DNA from: Bacteroidales bacterium
GTDB lineage: Bacteria; Bacteroidota; Bacteroidia; Bacteroidales; ML635J-15
Length of the DNA stretch: 5,574 nt
Assembly (NCBI GenBank): GCA_028697515.1
Contig: JAQVEY010000183.1
Coordinates: 1 to 5,574 of the forward strand
Reading direction: 5' to 3'
Position numbers and translations under genes: made by a program. The notes below the pieces were generated by a model that did no database searches, had not been told where the DNA came from, and was given only the letters and a program-made list of their open reading frames with translations. Below, piece by piece: positions 1 to 5,574 of the stretch (positions are counted from its first letter, which is position 1; each line of letters opens with the position of its first letter).

Positions 1-116
1 GTTGATATTATGAAGTATGCAGCATAATGATGTTAATAAGTGCAAATATTTTAGTTATCCTGGTTAGATAAATGTTAATAACTTTTACTAAAAACATTTT
101 TTTTAATCATAGAATA

Positions 117-171
117 CCGCACGATTGTATCGTGTGGTAGATATACCAAGCCACACGATACAATCGTGCGG
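117..171. repeat. REPIN-like element: perfect 21-bp inverted repeat with hairpin arms
   Basis: Positions 117-137 and 151-171 are exact reverse complements (21 of 21), separated by a 13-nt AT-rich spacer. Each arm is itself nearly palindromic. In the left arm CCGCACGAT (117-125) pairs with ATCGTGTGG (129-137) around a TGT loop, with one G-T wobble. In the right arm the equivalent pair is A-C on this strand. Two short hairpins in inverted order is the architecture of REPINs, which are non-autonomous repeats mobilised by RAYT (IS200-like, REP-associated) transposases. The structure is seen directly; the REPIN identity and dispersed nature are inferred because only one copy is in view. A bidirectional terminator is the main alternative, but no T-run follows either side closely. 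Confidence 0.7.
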
Positions 172-215
172 CAGCAGAGTATAATTTTGCAAAGCATGAG
201 AAGGAAGAAGTGAAC

Positions 216-252
216 TAGAGTGTCTAGAGTGCACAAAAGTGTTTAAAGTTGA
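216..252 (+). repeat. Degenerate ~9-bp tandem array, left copy
   Basis: Four consecutive units can be read: TAGAGTGTC, TAGAGTGCAC, AAAAGTGTT and TAAAGTTGA, with a consensus near TARAGTGYY. The same motif appears on the other side of the ATPase gene in inverted orientation (1746-1790). Positions 219-249 match the reverse complement of 1758-1788 at 25 of 31 positions, including an exact 11-mer (CTAGAGTGCAC). I see no protein-coding sense in it. It may be a dispersed intergenic repeat or the degenerate end of a mobile unit. Confidence 0.5.
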
Positions 253-364
253 AAATGGGATTTATTTTTAATTTCAAAGAAAGTACAAAAATGAACCCCT
301 AGATAGATTTCGCGAATGTGAATACTTGTCAAATAAATGATTTTTATTGATATTTTAACCTAAA

Positions 365-430
365 ATCTTTAAAATCTTCAATCAAATGAAGAAATTTGTA
401 TTAAATTCTTCATTTGATTGAAGAAATTTA
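365..430. repeat. 66-bp double-palindrome block, upstream copy
   Basis: Two 16-bp units of the form CTTCA-N6-TGAAG lie at 376-391 and 408-423, exactly 32 bp apart. The two units are exact reverse complements of each other, and this extends to 19 bp (375-393 against 406-424) with a 12-nt loop, so a long hairpin or cruciform is possible. The block ends about 21 bp before the ATPase start codon and recurs as a gapless direct repeat right after the stop (1581-1646), with 59 of 66 positions identical. Its position would suit an operator for the ATPase promoter, but the second copy downstream suggests a structural or mobile-unit boundary instead. The function is unknown. Confidence 0.75.
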
Positions 431-451
431 TTATTTTTGTAAAAAATAATT

Positions 452-1579
452 ATGTTAAAAAGAGAAATTGAAGACCAATTACTTGAAGATCTTGTTCCAG
501 GAAAGGTTGTTTTAGTCTATGGGGCAAGGAGAGTAGGTAAAACTGTATTGCTTGAACAGTTGATTGAACATCATAAGGGAAAAGTATCGTTTTTAAACGG
601 AGATGATTATTCTACCGAATTGTTGTTATCAGAGAGAACGCTAGCAAATTATCGCCAATTGTTCACCGATACAGATCTCCTTGTGATAGATGAGGCACAA
701 AACATTAAAGAAATTGGTAAAATTTTGAAACTGATTGTAGATGGGATAAAAGATATCTTGGTTTTAGTTTCAGGATCGTCATCTTTTGATTTGCAAAATC
801 TAGCAGGGGAACCTCTTGTCGGTAGGGCTCTTATTTACAGTTTATTCCCTTTTTCTCAGAAAGAACTTCTCACAAATAATACTCGTGTTAATCTTTTGCA
901 GAACATTGAAGATAGTTTAATTTATGGTTCATATCCGGAACTCTTATCAATTCCTTCAGTTATTAAAAAGCAACAATATCTTATTGAGATAGCAAATTCT
1001 TATTTACTCAAAGATATTTTAATGGTAGATGGGATTAAAAACTCAGTAAAGATGAAGGATTTGTTACGTTTGATATCTTTTCAGATTGGGAATGAGGTAT
1101 CCTATGAAGAATTAGGACGGCAGTTATCACTTAGTCGTAATACAGTCGAAAAATATCTGGATATTTTATCAAAGACATTTGTAATTTATAAACTTCCTGC
1201 TTTTTCTTCAAATCCAAGAAAAGAAGTCAGAAAAACAAATAAATGGTACTTCTATGATAATGGCATAAGGAATGCTGTTATCGGTGACTTTCGTGCTCTG
1301 TCTGCGAGAAATGATACAGGAGCTCTTTGGGAAAGTTTTCTTATTAGTGAAAGAATTAAATTCAGGAGCAACAGAAGAGAACCTGCAAATTTTTATTTCT
1401 GGCGTACATACTCAGGACAGGAAATTGACCTGATTGAAGAGTTTAATGGTGAGTTAACTGCTTTTGAATGCAAATGGAGTAAGGATAAGGTAAAAATGCA
1501 ATCGGTATTTAAAAGTCTTTACCCCAAAGCAGATATTAGAGTGGTAAACCGCACAAATTATCTGGATATTTTAATTTGA
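452..1579 (+). CDS. AAA-family ATPase with DUF4143 / PD-(D/E)XK-like C-terminus
   Basis: This 375-residue protein belongs to the large family of solo ATPases of the AAA_14-DUF4143 type (COG1373-like). Residues 24-31 are a Walker A motif (GARRVGKT), 76-83 a Walker B (LLVIDEAQ) and 104-113 a sensor-1-like strand ending in SGSSSFDL. Residues about 216-240 (SYEELGRQLSLSRNTVEKYLDIL) look like a helix-turn-helix or winged helix. The C-terminal part has WESF (293-296), GQEIDLI (322-328) and FECKW (338-342), a spacing typical of a PD-(D/E)XK nuclease-like fold with D326, E339 and K341 as candidate catalytic residues. No signal peptide or membrane segment is apparent. The ATG at 452 gives the family N-terminus (a basic lead into the P-loop) and has no clear Shine-Dalgarno. 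Length is normal and the frame is intact. The physiological role of the family is not established; defence, mobile-element or DNA-transaction roles are guesses. The gene stands alone, directly bracketed by matching 66-bp repeats. Confidence 0.93.
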   Translation: MLKREIEDQLLEDLVPGKVVLVYGARRVGKTVLLEQLIEHHKGKVSFLNGDDYSTELLLSERTLANYRQLFTDTDLLVIDEAQNIKEIGKILKLIVDGIKDILVLVSGSSSFDLQNLAGEPLVGRALIYSLFPFSQKELLTNNTRVNLLQNIEDSLIYGSYPELLSIPSVIKKQQYLIEIANSYLLKDILMVDGIKNSVKMKDLLRLISFQIGNEVSYEELGRQLSLSRNTVEKYLDILSKTFVIYKLPAFSSNPRKEVRKTNKWYFYDNGIRNAVIGDFRALSARNDTGALWESFLISERIKFRSNRREPANFYFWRTYSGQEIDLIEEFNGELTAFECKWSKDKVKMQSVFKSLYPKADIRVVNRTNYLDILI

Positions 1580-1580
1580 T

Positions 1581-1646
1581 ATCTTTAAAATCTTCATTCA
1601 AATGAAGAAATTAGTATTAAAATCTTCAATTGAATGAAGAAATTAG
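1581..1646. repeat. 66-bp double-palindrome block, downstream copy
   Basis: This block begins two bases after the ATPase TGA and aligns without gaps to 365-430, with seven mismatches. Its two CTTCA-N6-TGAAG units are at 1592-1607 and 1624-1639, again 32 bp apart. Unit 2 is the reverse complement of unit 1 at 15 of 16 positions. A short T-run follows (1650-1655), so the block could double as a weak terminator for the ATPase transcript, although its stems are AT-rich. Confidence 0.75.
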
Positions 1647-1700
1647 CACTTTTTTACTTAGCCAACTCCTTTTACAACCCGACATTAACTTAGTTGCGCC

Positions 1701-1722
1701 GTACTGAGTTCATCGAAGTGAG
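1701..1722. repeat. Short REP-like motif (CTCAGT/CACTTCG type)
   Basis: Read on the minus strand this stretch begins CTCACTTCGATGAACTCAG. That resembles, from memory, a family of short dispersed palindromes of the CACTTCGA...CTCAGTG type found between genes in Bacteroidota. Only a partial stem can form here and only one copy is in view, so identity as a repeat rests on recall rather than on the window itself. Confidence 0.3.
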
Positions 1723-1745
1723 GGCTAAAGTCTATATTGTACCAA

Positions 1746-1790
1746 GGCACTCAAGGCACTCTAGGCATTTTAGTGCACTCTAGGCACTTT
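1746..1790 (-). repeat. Degenerate ~9-bp tandem array, right copy (inverted)
   Basis: Five units run in tandem: GGCACTCAA, GGCACTCTA, GGCATTTTA, GTGCACTCTA and GGCACTTT. On the minus strand these read as TAGAGTGCC-like units, the same motif and orientation rule as the left array (216-252), so the two arrays form an inverted pair about 1.5 kb apart around the ATPase gene. The array ends 23 bp before the -33 element of the gatE promoter and might therefore also influence that promoter. Confidence 0.6.
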
Positions 1791-1812
1791 TTTGTTTGGT
1801 TGATAAATATAT

Positions 1813-1844
1813 TTTGCATTTCTCCCAAACAAAATATAAATTTG
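1813..1844 (+). promoter_or_regulatory. Bacteroidota-type promoter for gatE
   Basis: A -33 element TTTG (1813-1816) is followed after 20 nt by TAAATTTG (1837-1844), matching the Bacteroides vegetative consensus TTTG / TAnnTTTG at normal spacing. Transcription would start near 1851, leaving a leader of about 25 nt that is AT-rich and has no Shine-Dalgarno sequence, as is usual in this phylum. The match is by eye, and AT-rich DNA gives chance hits, but the position, spacing and both elements agree. Confidence 0.65.
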
Positions 1845-1875
1845 GAACTTTTAATTTTTAAACTTTTCTATAATA

Positions 1876-3855
1876 ATGAAAAATCAGTTAGATCCTTACA
1901 GCAACTATCTTGCAACAATGAAGAAGATCGGATATGTGCCGCGGAAAGAAGCTACACAGGACGATTATAATCGTATCGGGTTTATGTCAGGACTCGAAGT
2001 TCATCAGCAGTTATTAACCGAAAAAAAATTATTTTGCCATTGCCCAGCGGGTATTTTTCACAAAGATGAAGATTATGACGCTGAAGTAATTCGTCACATG
2101 CGTCCGACTTTGAGCGAACTTGGTGAATACGACGGAACAGCTCTGATGGAGTTTAAGACAAAAAAGGAAATCGTTTATAGAATAAACAATGATAATGCTT
2201 GTACATATGAAGTTGATGATACCCCTCCGTTTTTAATAAACAGAGATGCTGTTGATAAAGCACTTCAGATTGCAATTTTGAGTAAGTTTAAAATTGTAGG
2301 TGAGCTTCACATTACGCGTAAACAGTACCTTGATGGTAGTATTCCCACCGGATTCCAACGTACTGGAATCCTTGGTGTTGATGGTGAAATTCAGCTTAAA
2401 AACAAAAAGGTAAGACTTATTCAGTTGAGTGTAGAAGAAGATTCATGTCGCGAAATCAGCGATATCGGTCATCGCAGAATATATAAAACCGACCGTTTGG
2501 GGATGCCACTTATCGAAACTGTAACTTATCCCGATATGGTTAATCCTGACGAAGTTAAAGAAGCAGGCGATTATATTCGTTTTTTGAATAGATCTACTGG
2601 ATTGGTTAGAACTGGTATCGGAGCTGGTCGCGAAGATGTAAATGTAAGTTGTAAAGGTGGAACTAGAATAGAAATAAAAGGTGTTTCTCATACAAAATGG
2701 ATTCCAGAACTAACACACAATGAGTGTTTTAGACAGTGGTCATTATTAAGAATGAGAGATGAACTGCTTAGTAGAGTTAAAGATTTTAAATCATGGAAAA
2801 TATCACACGCTTATGTTGATTATTCTACGGTTAAAATTACTTTGCCTGCCTTTATTGAAGCAAAAGAAAATGCATACAAACTAGTTGCTGTAAAATTGGC
2901 TGATTTCAAAGGAATATTATCATGGTTTAATCAACCCGGTATTATGTTCGCTCAGGAAATCTCTGACAGATTAAAAGTTATTGCCTGTATCGAAAAACCA
3001 AATATGATTCACACAGAAATGGCTCCTCAAGTTATTTCAGATTCTGATATGGCAGCAATTAAAAAAGTTCTTCCATTTGATGACGAAAAGGATGCTGTTA
3101 TTGTTTTCTGGGGACCACAGGAAGATATTGCAATGGCACTTGATGTTATTGAAGAACGTTGCAAATTAGCATTCGAAGGTGTACCAAACGAAACAAGAAA
3201 ATCATTCGAAAATGGTACTACAATTTTTGAACGAGTTTTGCCAGGTGCAGACAGAATGTATCCAGACACTGACTCGATGCCAATTCCTCTTGCAGGATCT
3301 TATATTGACGGGTTACGTAAAAAAGTAATACTTGATGTAAGTGAAAGATTTGCACAAATGGCAAAATGGGGTATTCCTGCTGACACATATACTTATTTAT
3401 TAAGTAAAAATTTATATCCATATATTGAACAGGCAATAAATGAATTAGGTGCCGATCCTAAAAATGTGGGACGACTTTTTGGTCATGAACTTAAATATGT
3501 TGAAGGTCATTATAAAGCAGGAGCAGGGTTTAGTTATTCCCGAATTATCGACCTAATCAAATTCTGTAAGAAAAACAACTTCGAATATCCGCTTGGTGCA
3601 AAAATGTTAACTGAATTATATCAGCATCCAGCAATGGATTTTAATTCTATTCTGACTGAGATAAAATTTAAAAAATTCAGTAAAGAAGAATTATTTGGGC
3701 AAATAGACCTATTGAGTAAAAAGTTCGATAAGGAAGCTAGAAAAAATAATAGGGAAAATAAAGCAGCTTGGATTATGGGACAAATTAGACCTATGGCTGT
3801 TGGCAATATTTGCCTTACAGAGTTAAAATCAGAGATTGAAAACAGAATTCGATAA
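1876..3855 (+). CDS. gatE: Glu-tRNA(Gln) amidotransferase subunit E (GatE, archaeal GatDE type)
   Basis: GatE phosphorylates Glu-tRNA(Gln) with ATP and transfers ammonia supplied by GatD, giving Gln-tRNA(Gln) in the cytoplasm. The GatB/GatE cradle domain is clear: GLEVHQQL (39-46), KLFCHC (51-56), HMRPTLSELGEYD (74-86), RKQYLDGSIPTGFQRTG (148-164), LSVEEDSCRE (184-193), DRLGMPLIE (206-214) and GIGAGREDVNVSCKGG (247-262). The AspRS-like GAD insertion, which separates GatE from GatB, occupies about 300-445 and contains AQEISDRLKVIA (359-370). It is followed by the family hallmark GTTIFERVLPGADRMYPDTD (447-466). A helical segment and a YqeY-like tail (about 560-657) complete the protein. At 659 residues it is slightly longer than archaeal GatE (usually around 620-635), partly because about 33 residues precede the RIGF start of the core. 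ATG 1876 is placed about 25 nt after the predicted transcription start; ATG 1918 is a possible alternative. No frameshift is seen. gatD follows 18 nt later. GatB is excluded by the GAD insert and the gatD neighbour. Confidence 0.96.
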   Translation: MKNQLDPYSNYLATMKKIGYVPRKEATQDDYNRIGFMSGLEVHQQLLTEKKLFCHCPAGIFHKDEDYDAEVIRHMRPTLSELGEYDGTALMEFKTKKEIVYRINNDNACTYEVDDTPPFLINRDAVDKALQIAILSKFKIVGELHITRKQYLDGSIPTGFQRTGILGVDGEIQLKNKKVRLIQLSVEEDSCREISDIGHRRIYKTDRLGMPLIETVTYPDMVNPDEVKEAGDYIRFLNRSTGLVRTGIGAGREDVNVSCKGGTRIEIKGVSHTKWIPELTHNECFRQWSLLRMRDELLSRVKDFKSWKISHAYVDYSTVKITLPAFIEAKENAYKLVAVKLADFKGILSWFNQPGIMFAQEISDRLKVIACIEKPNMIHTEMAPQVISDSDMAAIKKVLPFDDEKDAVIVFWGPQEDIAMALDVIEERCKLAFEGVPNETRKSFENGTTIFERVLPGADRMYPDTDSMPIPLAGSYIDGLRKKVILDVSERFAQMAKWGIPADTYTYLLSKNLYPYIEQAINELGADPKNVGRLFGHELKYVEGHYKAGAGFSYSRIIDLIKFCKKNNFEYPLGAKMLTELYQHPAMDFNSILTEIKFKKFSKEELFGQIDLLSKKFDKEARKNNRENKAAWIMGQIRPMAVGNICLTELKSEIENRIR

Positions 3856-3873
3856 TAGCATAGAAATTTTATA

Positions 3874-5262
3874 ATGGATAATACAGATTTTTTTCAGGGA
3901 TATAAAGGCCGTTCATTGGAAGTACTTAAGAAATTTAACGTACGTGTTTGGGGACAGGCCGAATTGAATACTACCAGAGGTGAATTTACCGGAACCGTTC
4001 TTCCACGATCCTCAAATGATGACGACGAACATATTGTTGTTAAAGTGATAACAGGTTATAATATCGGAATAGACATAAATACTATTATTGACATGAAAGA
4101 AGTTGGTTACAAAAAAGCCAACTATGCTATTCCTGAAAAGCAGTTTCCATATACCGAAGGATTGCCGCATGTTAAGCTTTTTGGTACAGGCGGAACAATT
4201 GCATCACGTCTCGACTATAGAACGGGTGCTGTTATCCCTGCATTTTCGCCAGGTGAATTATACGGCGCTGTTCCTGAATTAGCTGACATTTGTAATCTTG
4301 ACACAGAGAAGATTTTTGCTGTATTTAGCGAAAATATGGGCCCTCAACAATATATAGAATTGGCAAAAGCTATCGGCAGAGAAATCGAAAAAGGAATTGA
4401 TGGTATTGTTATTGGTCATGGAACAGATACACTACATCACACAGGTGCTGTTTTGACATTTATGTGTCAAAATCTTCCTGTTCCGGTTGTATTGGTTGGT
4501 TCACAACGTTCATCGGACCGTCCCAGCTCAGATGCAGCCCTTAATCTAATGCATGCGATGAAAACCGCCGGAACTTCTGATATTGCTGAAGTTATGGTTT
4601 GCATGTTCGGTCCTACTTCCGACGAATACGGATTACTGCACAAAGGTACGAGAGTAAGAAAAATGCATTCATCATACCGTTCTACATTTAGAACAATCGG
4701 AGATACACCACTTGCAATGGTTACCCGTGCTGGAGTTAAACCGATTAAGAAAGAATACAACAAGCGTCGAAATGACAAAAACGTAATAATAAAACCATTT
4801 TTCTCTGATAAAGTTACAATGTTGTATTATTATACAGGAATGAAACCTGATGTAATTGACGGATTGGTTTCTGCAGGTTACAAAGGAATCGTTTTTGTTG
4901 GCACTGGTCTCGGTCACGTTAACAAAGAAATATATCCTGCTATCAGACGCGCACACGCTGCCGGCGTTCATATGTATATGACTTTGCAAACGATTTGGGG
5001 ATTTGTTCAGATGTATGTTTATGACACTGGTCGTGATATGATGGCAATGGGAATTATTCCCGCCGGAAACATGTTGCCCGAAGTTGGTTATATTAAATTA
5101 AGCTGGGCATTAGGTCAGACTGAAGATCCTGAAGAAGTTAAAAAGCTGATGCTTACACCGATAAATGATGAAATTACCGAACGCGAGCCATATAATGGTT
5201 ATCTTGTTTATCAAGGTGGAGTGCCGGAAGTAGAAGAATTTATTAGAAAAGTAAGAAAATAA
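3874..5262 (+). CDS. gatD: Glu-tRNA(Gln) amidotransferase subunit D (GatD, asparaginase-like glutaminase)
   Basis: GatD hydrolyses glutamine and channels the ammonia to GatE for Glu-tRNA(Gln) amidation. The 462-residue protein has a small N-terminal beta domain (about 20-80) that marks GatD rather than a free L-asparaginase I or II. Two asparaginase-type lobes follow. Catalytic motifs are present: KLFGTGGTIASRLDYRTGAV (101-120) with T108, the GHGTDTLHHTG box (181-191) with T184 and D185, and TRVRKMHSSYRSTF (259-272), where K263 aligns with the catalytic lysine. GSQRSSDRPSSDA (209-221) is also a GatD signature. Residue assignments come from alignment by eye to E. coli asparaginase II and archaeal GatD. 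Length is close to the usual 420-450. ATG 3874 is 18 nt after the gatE stop with no Shine-Dalgarno, so translation is probably coupled to a shared mRNA. No key residue is missing, and I infer an active GatDE complex. A plain asparaginase is unlikely given the N-terminal domain and adjacent gatE. Confidence 0.96.
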   Translation: MDNTDFFQGYKGRSLEVLKKFNVRVWGQAELNTTRGEFTGTVLPRSSNDDDEHIVVKVITGYNIGIDINTIIDMKEVGYKKANYAIPEKQFPYTEGLPHVKLFGTGGTIASRLDYRTGAVIPAFSPGELYGAVPELADICNLDTEKIFAVFSENMGPQQYIELAKAIGREIEKGIDGIVIGHGTDTLHHTGAVLTFMCQNLPVPVVLVGSQRSSDRPSSDAALNLMHAMKTAGTSDIAEVMVCMFGPTSDEYGLLHKGTRVRKMHSSYRSTFRTIGDTPLAMVTRAGVKPIKKEYNKRRNDKNVIIKPFFSDKVTMLYYYTGMKPDVIDGLVSAGYKGIVFVGTGLGHVNKEIYPAIRRAHAAGVHMYMTLQTIWGFVQMYVYDTGRDMMAMGIIPAGNMLPEVGYIKLSWALGQTEDPEEVKKLMLTPINDEITEREPYNGYLVYQGGVPEVEEFIRKVRK

Positions 5263-5301
5263 ATTGTTTTGTACATATAATTATTCCCTGATACCTTGAC
5301 T

Positions 5302-5574
5302 GTGAGTACACAATCAAATATTATTACTTTTAGTGGGTTTTTGGAATCCGCTTTAAAAAAAGATTTACCGGGAGTTGAGGCTCAAAAGAGAATGATTCCT
5401 GAGTTTCCGCAAAATCAACCGGAATACTTTAATTATAATCTTGTTTTAAACGAAGCAGCAGTATTAATACTCATTTTTGAACAAAAAGGAATTCACAAGA
5501 CAGTTTTAATTGAACGTATGCCTGATGCAGGTCCTCATTCGGGACAAATTGCTTTTCCGGGTGGGCGTAGGGAG
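5302..5574 (+). CDS. NUDIX hydrolase, CoA-pyrophosphatase type (5' part only)
   Basis: Ninety-one codons are visible and the frame runs off the window end. The protein starts STQSNIITFSGFLESALKK after the initiator and reaches a region typical of the CoA-diphosphatase branch (NudL/YeaB, UPF0035-like): VLIERMPDAG (68-77) then HSGQIAFPGGRRE (79-91). The HxGQ(I/V)AFPGG stretch forms the start of the NUDIX box; the metal-binding REXXEE helix lies beyond the window. Such enzymes cleave CoA and its derivatives to 4'-phosphopantetheine and 3',5'-ADP. The GTG at 5302 is my choice. A TTG at 5296 is in frame and an in-frame stop at 5278-5280 rules out anything earlier. No ribosome-binding site decides between them. 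It follows gatD by 39 nt on the same strand with no terminator seen, so it may be co-transcribed. A functional link to Gln-tRNA synthesis is not evident. Confidence 0.85.
   Translation, partial: MSTQSNIITFSGFLESALKKDLPGVEAQKRMIPEFPQNQPEYFNYNLVLNEAAVLILIFEQKGIHKTVLIERMPDAGPHSGQIAFPGGRRE

Larger units (their letters stand above)
1..451. other. Gene-free, repeat-bearing intergenic region
   Basis: I see no convincing gene in these 451 bases. All frames are broken by frequent stops. The first 24 bases are open in frame 1 and end at TAA (25-27), so they could be the last codons of an upstream gene, but eight codons cannot show this. The region holds three structured elements, listed separately: a REPIN-like inverted repeat (117-171), a degenerate 9-bp array (216-252) and a double-palindrome block (365-430). 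I see nothing recognisable in 28-116 or 253-364, which are AT-rich. Confidence 0.6.

Noticed and set aside
255..302. Short frame of 15 codons starting ATG at 255
   Set aside because: Too short, no ribosome-binding site, no recognisable product; likely chance.
413..439. Possible promoter for the ATPase gene (TATTTTTG at 432-439 with TTTG at 413-416)
   Set aside because: The gap is only 15 nt against the usual 19-21, and the transcript would leave about a 6-nt leader. The -7 match alone is not enough in AT-rich DNA.
365..1646. CRISPR-like array from the repeated 16-bp palindromes
   Set aside because: Only two units per block, no variable spacers of constant length, and no cas genes; the 16-bp gaps within the blocks are themselves conserved.
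1737..1970. Open frame of 77 codons ahead of and overlapping gatE
   Set aside because: It begins within the 9-bp repeat array, crosses the gatE promoter and overlaps about 95 bases of gatE in another frame; no family resemblance or start signal.
2350..2371. Perfect 8-bp stem with 6-nt loop (GGATTCCA / TGGAATCC) inside gatE
   Set aside because: It lies in codons for the conserved IPTGFQRTGILG motif, so amino-acid constraint explains it; no T-run or regulatory context.
1918..3855. Shift in arginine codons along gatE (CGN 11 of 17 in the first 252 residues, 6 of 19 afterwards), suggesting mosaic origin
   Set aside because: The counts are small and the first part holds the most conserved residues; not strong enough to claim recombination.
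2443..4989. Several minus-strand open frames of 60-105 codons inside gatE and gatD
   Set aside because: All are antisense to strongly conserved coding sequence, have low-complexity compositions expected of shadow frames, and lack family motifs.
1876..5262. Archaeal origin of the whole contig
   Set aside because: The Bacteroides-type promoter, lack of Shine-Dalgarno or archaeal TATA/BRE boxes at a sensible distance, the bacterial-style repeats and NUDIX CoA-pyrophosphatase neighbour fit Bacteroidota better, though this is not proof.

Overview
The window looks like Bacteroidota (Bacteroidales or a relative). It is AT-rich, none of the genes has a clear Shine-Dalgarno sequence, and a match to the Bacteroides-type promoter (TTTG, 20-nt gap, TAnnTTTG) lies just ahead of gatE. 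It also carries a solo AAA-ATPase/DUF4143 gene and REPIN-like palindromes. An archaeal host was considered because of gatE and gatD, but the promoter architecture and repeat style argue against it. Taxonomy is inferred, not proven.

Left part (1-1800): a single ATPase/DUF4143 gene (452-1579) sits in repeat-rich, otherwise gene-free DNA. Immediately on each side is a 66-bp block, present as a direct repeat (365-430 and 1581-1646; 59 of 66 positions identical, no gaps). Each block holds two CTTCA-N6-TGAAG palindromes spaced 32 bp apart. Further out, a degenerate array of about 9-bp units (TAGAGTGCC-like) occurs on the left (216-252) and again in inverted orientation on the right (1746-1790). A perfect 21-bp inverted repeat, whose arms are themselves hairpins (117-171), lies outside on the left. 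The gene therefore looks like a self-contained cassette in a nested repeat frame.

Right part (1813-5574): a promoter is followed by gatE (1876-3855), gatD (3874-5262) and the 5' end of a NUDIX hydrolase gene of the CoA-pyrophosphatase type (from about 5302, cut by the window end). All are on the + strand with gaps of 18 and 39 nt, so they probably form one transcript. GatD (an asparaginase-like glutaminase) and GatE (a GatB-like kinase/transamidase) together convert Glu-tRNA(Gln) to Gln-tRNA(Gln). This heterodimer is classically regarded as the archaeal enzyme, bacteria normally using GatCAB or GlnRS, so a complete gatE-gatD pair under a Bacteroidota promoter is the most notable biology here. 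Both proteins keep their recognisable motifs and are full length, so the pair appears functional.
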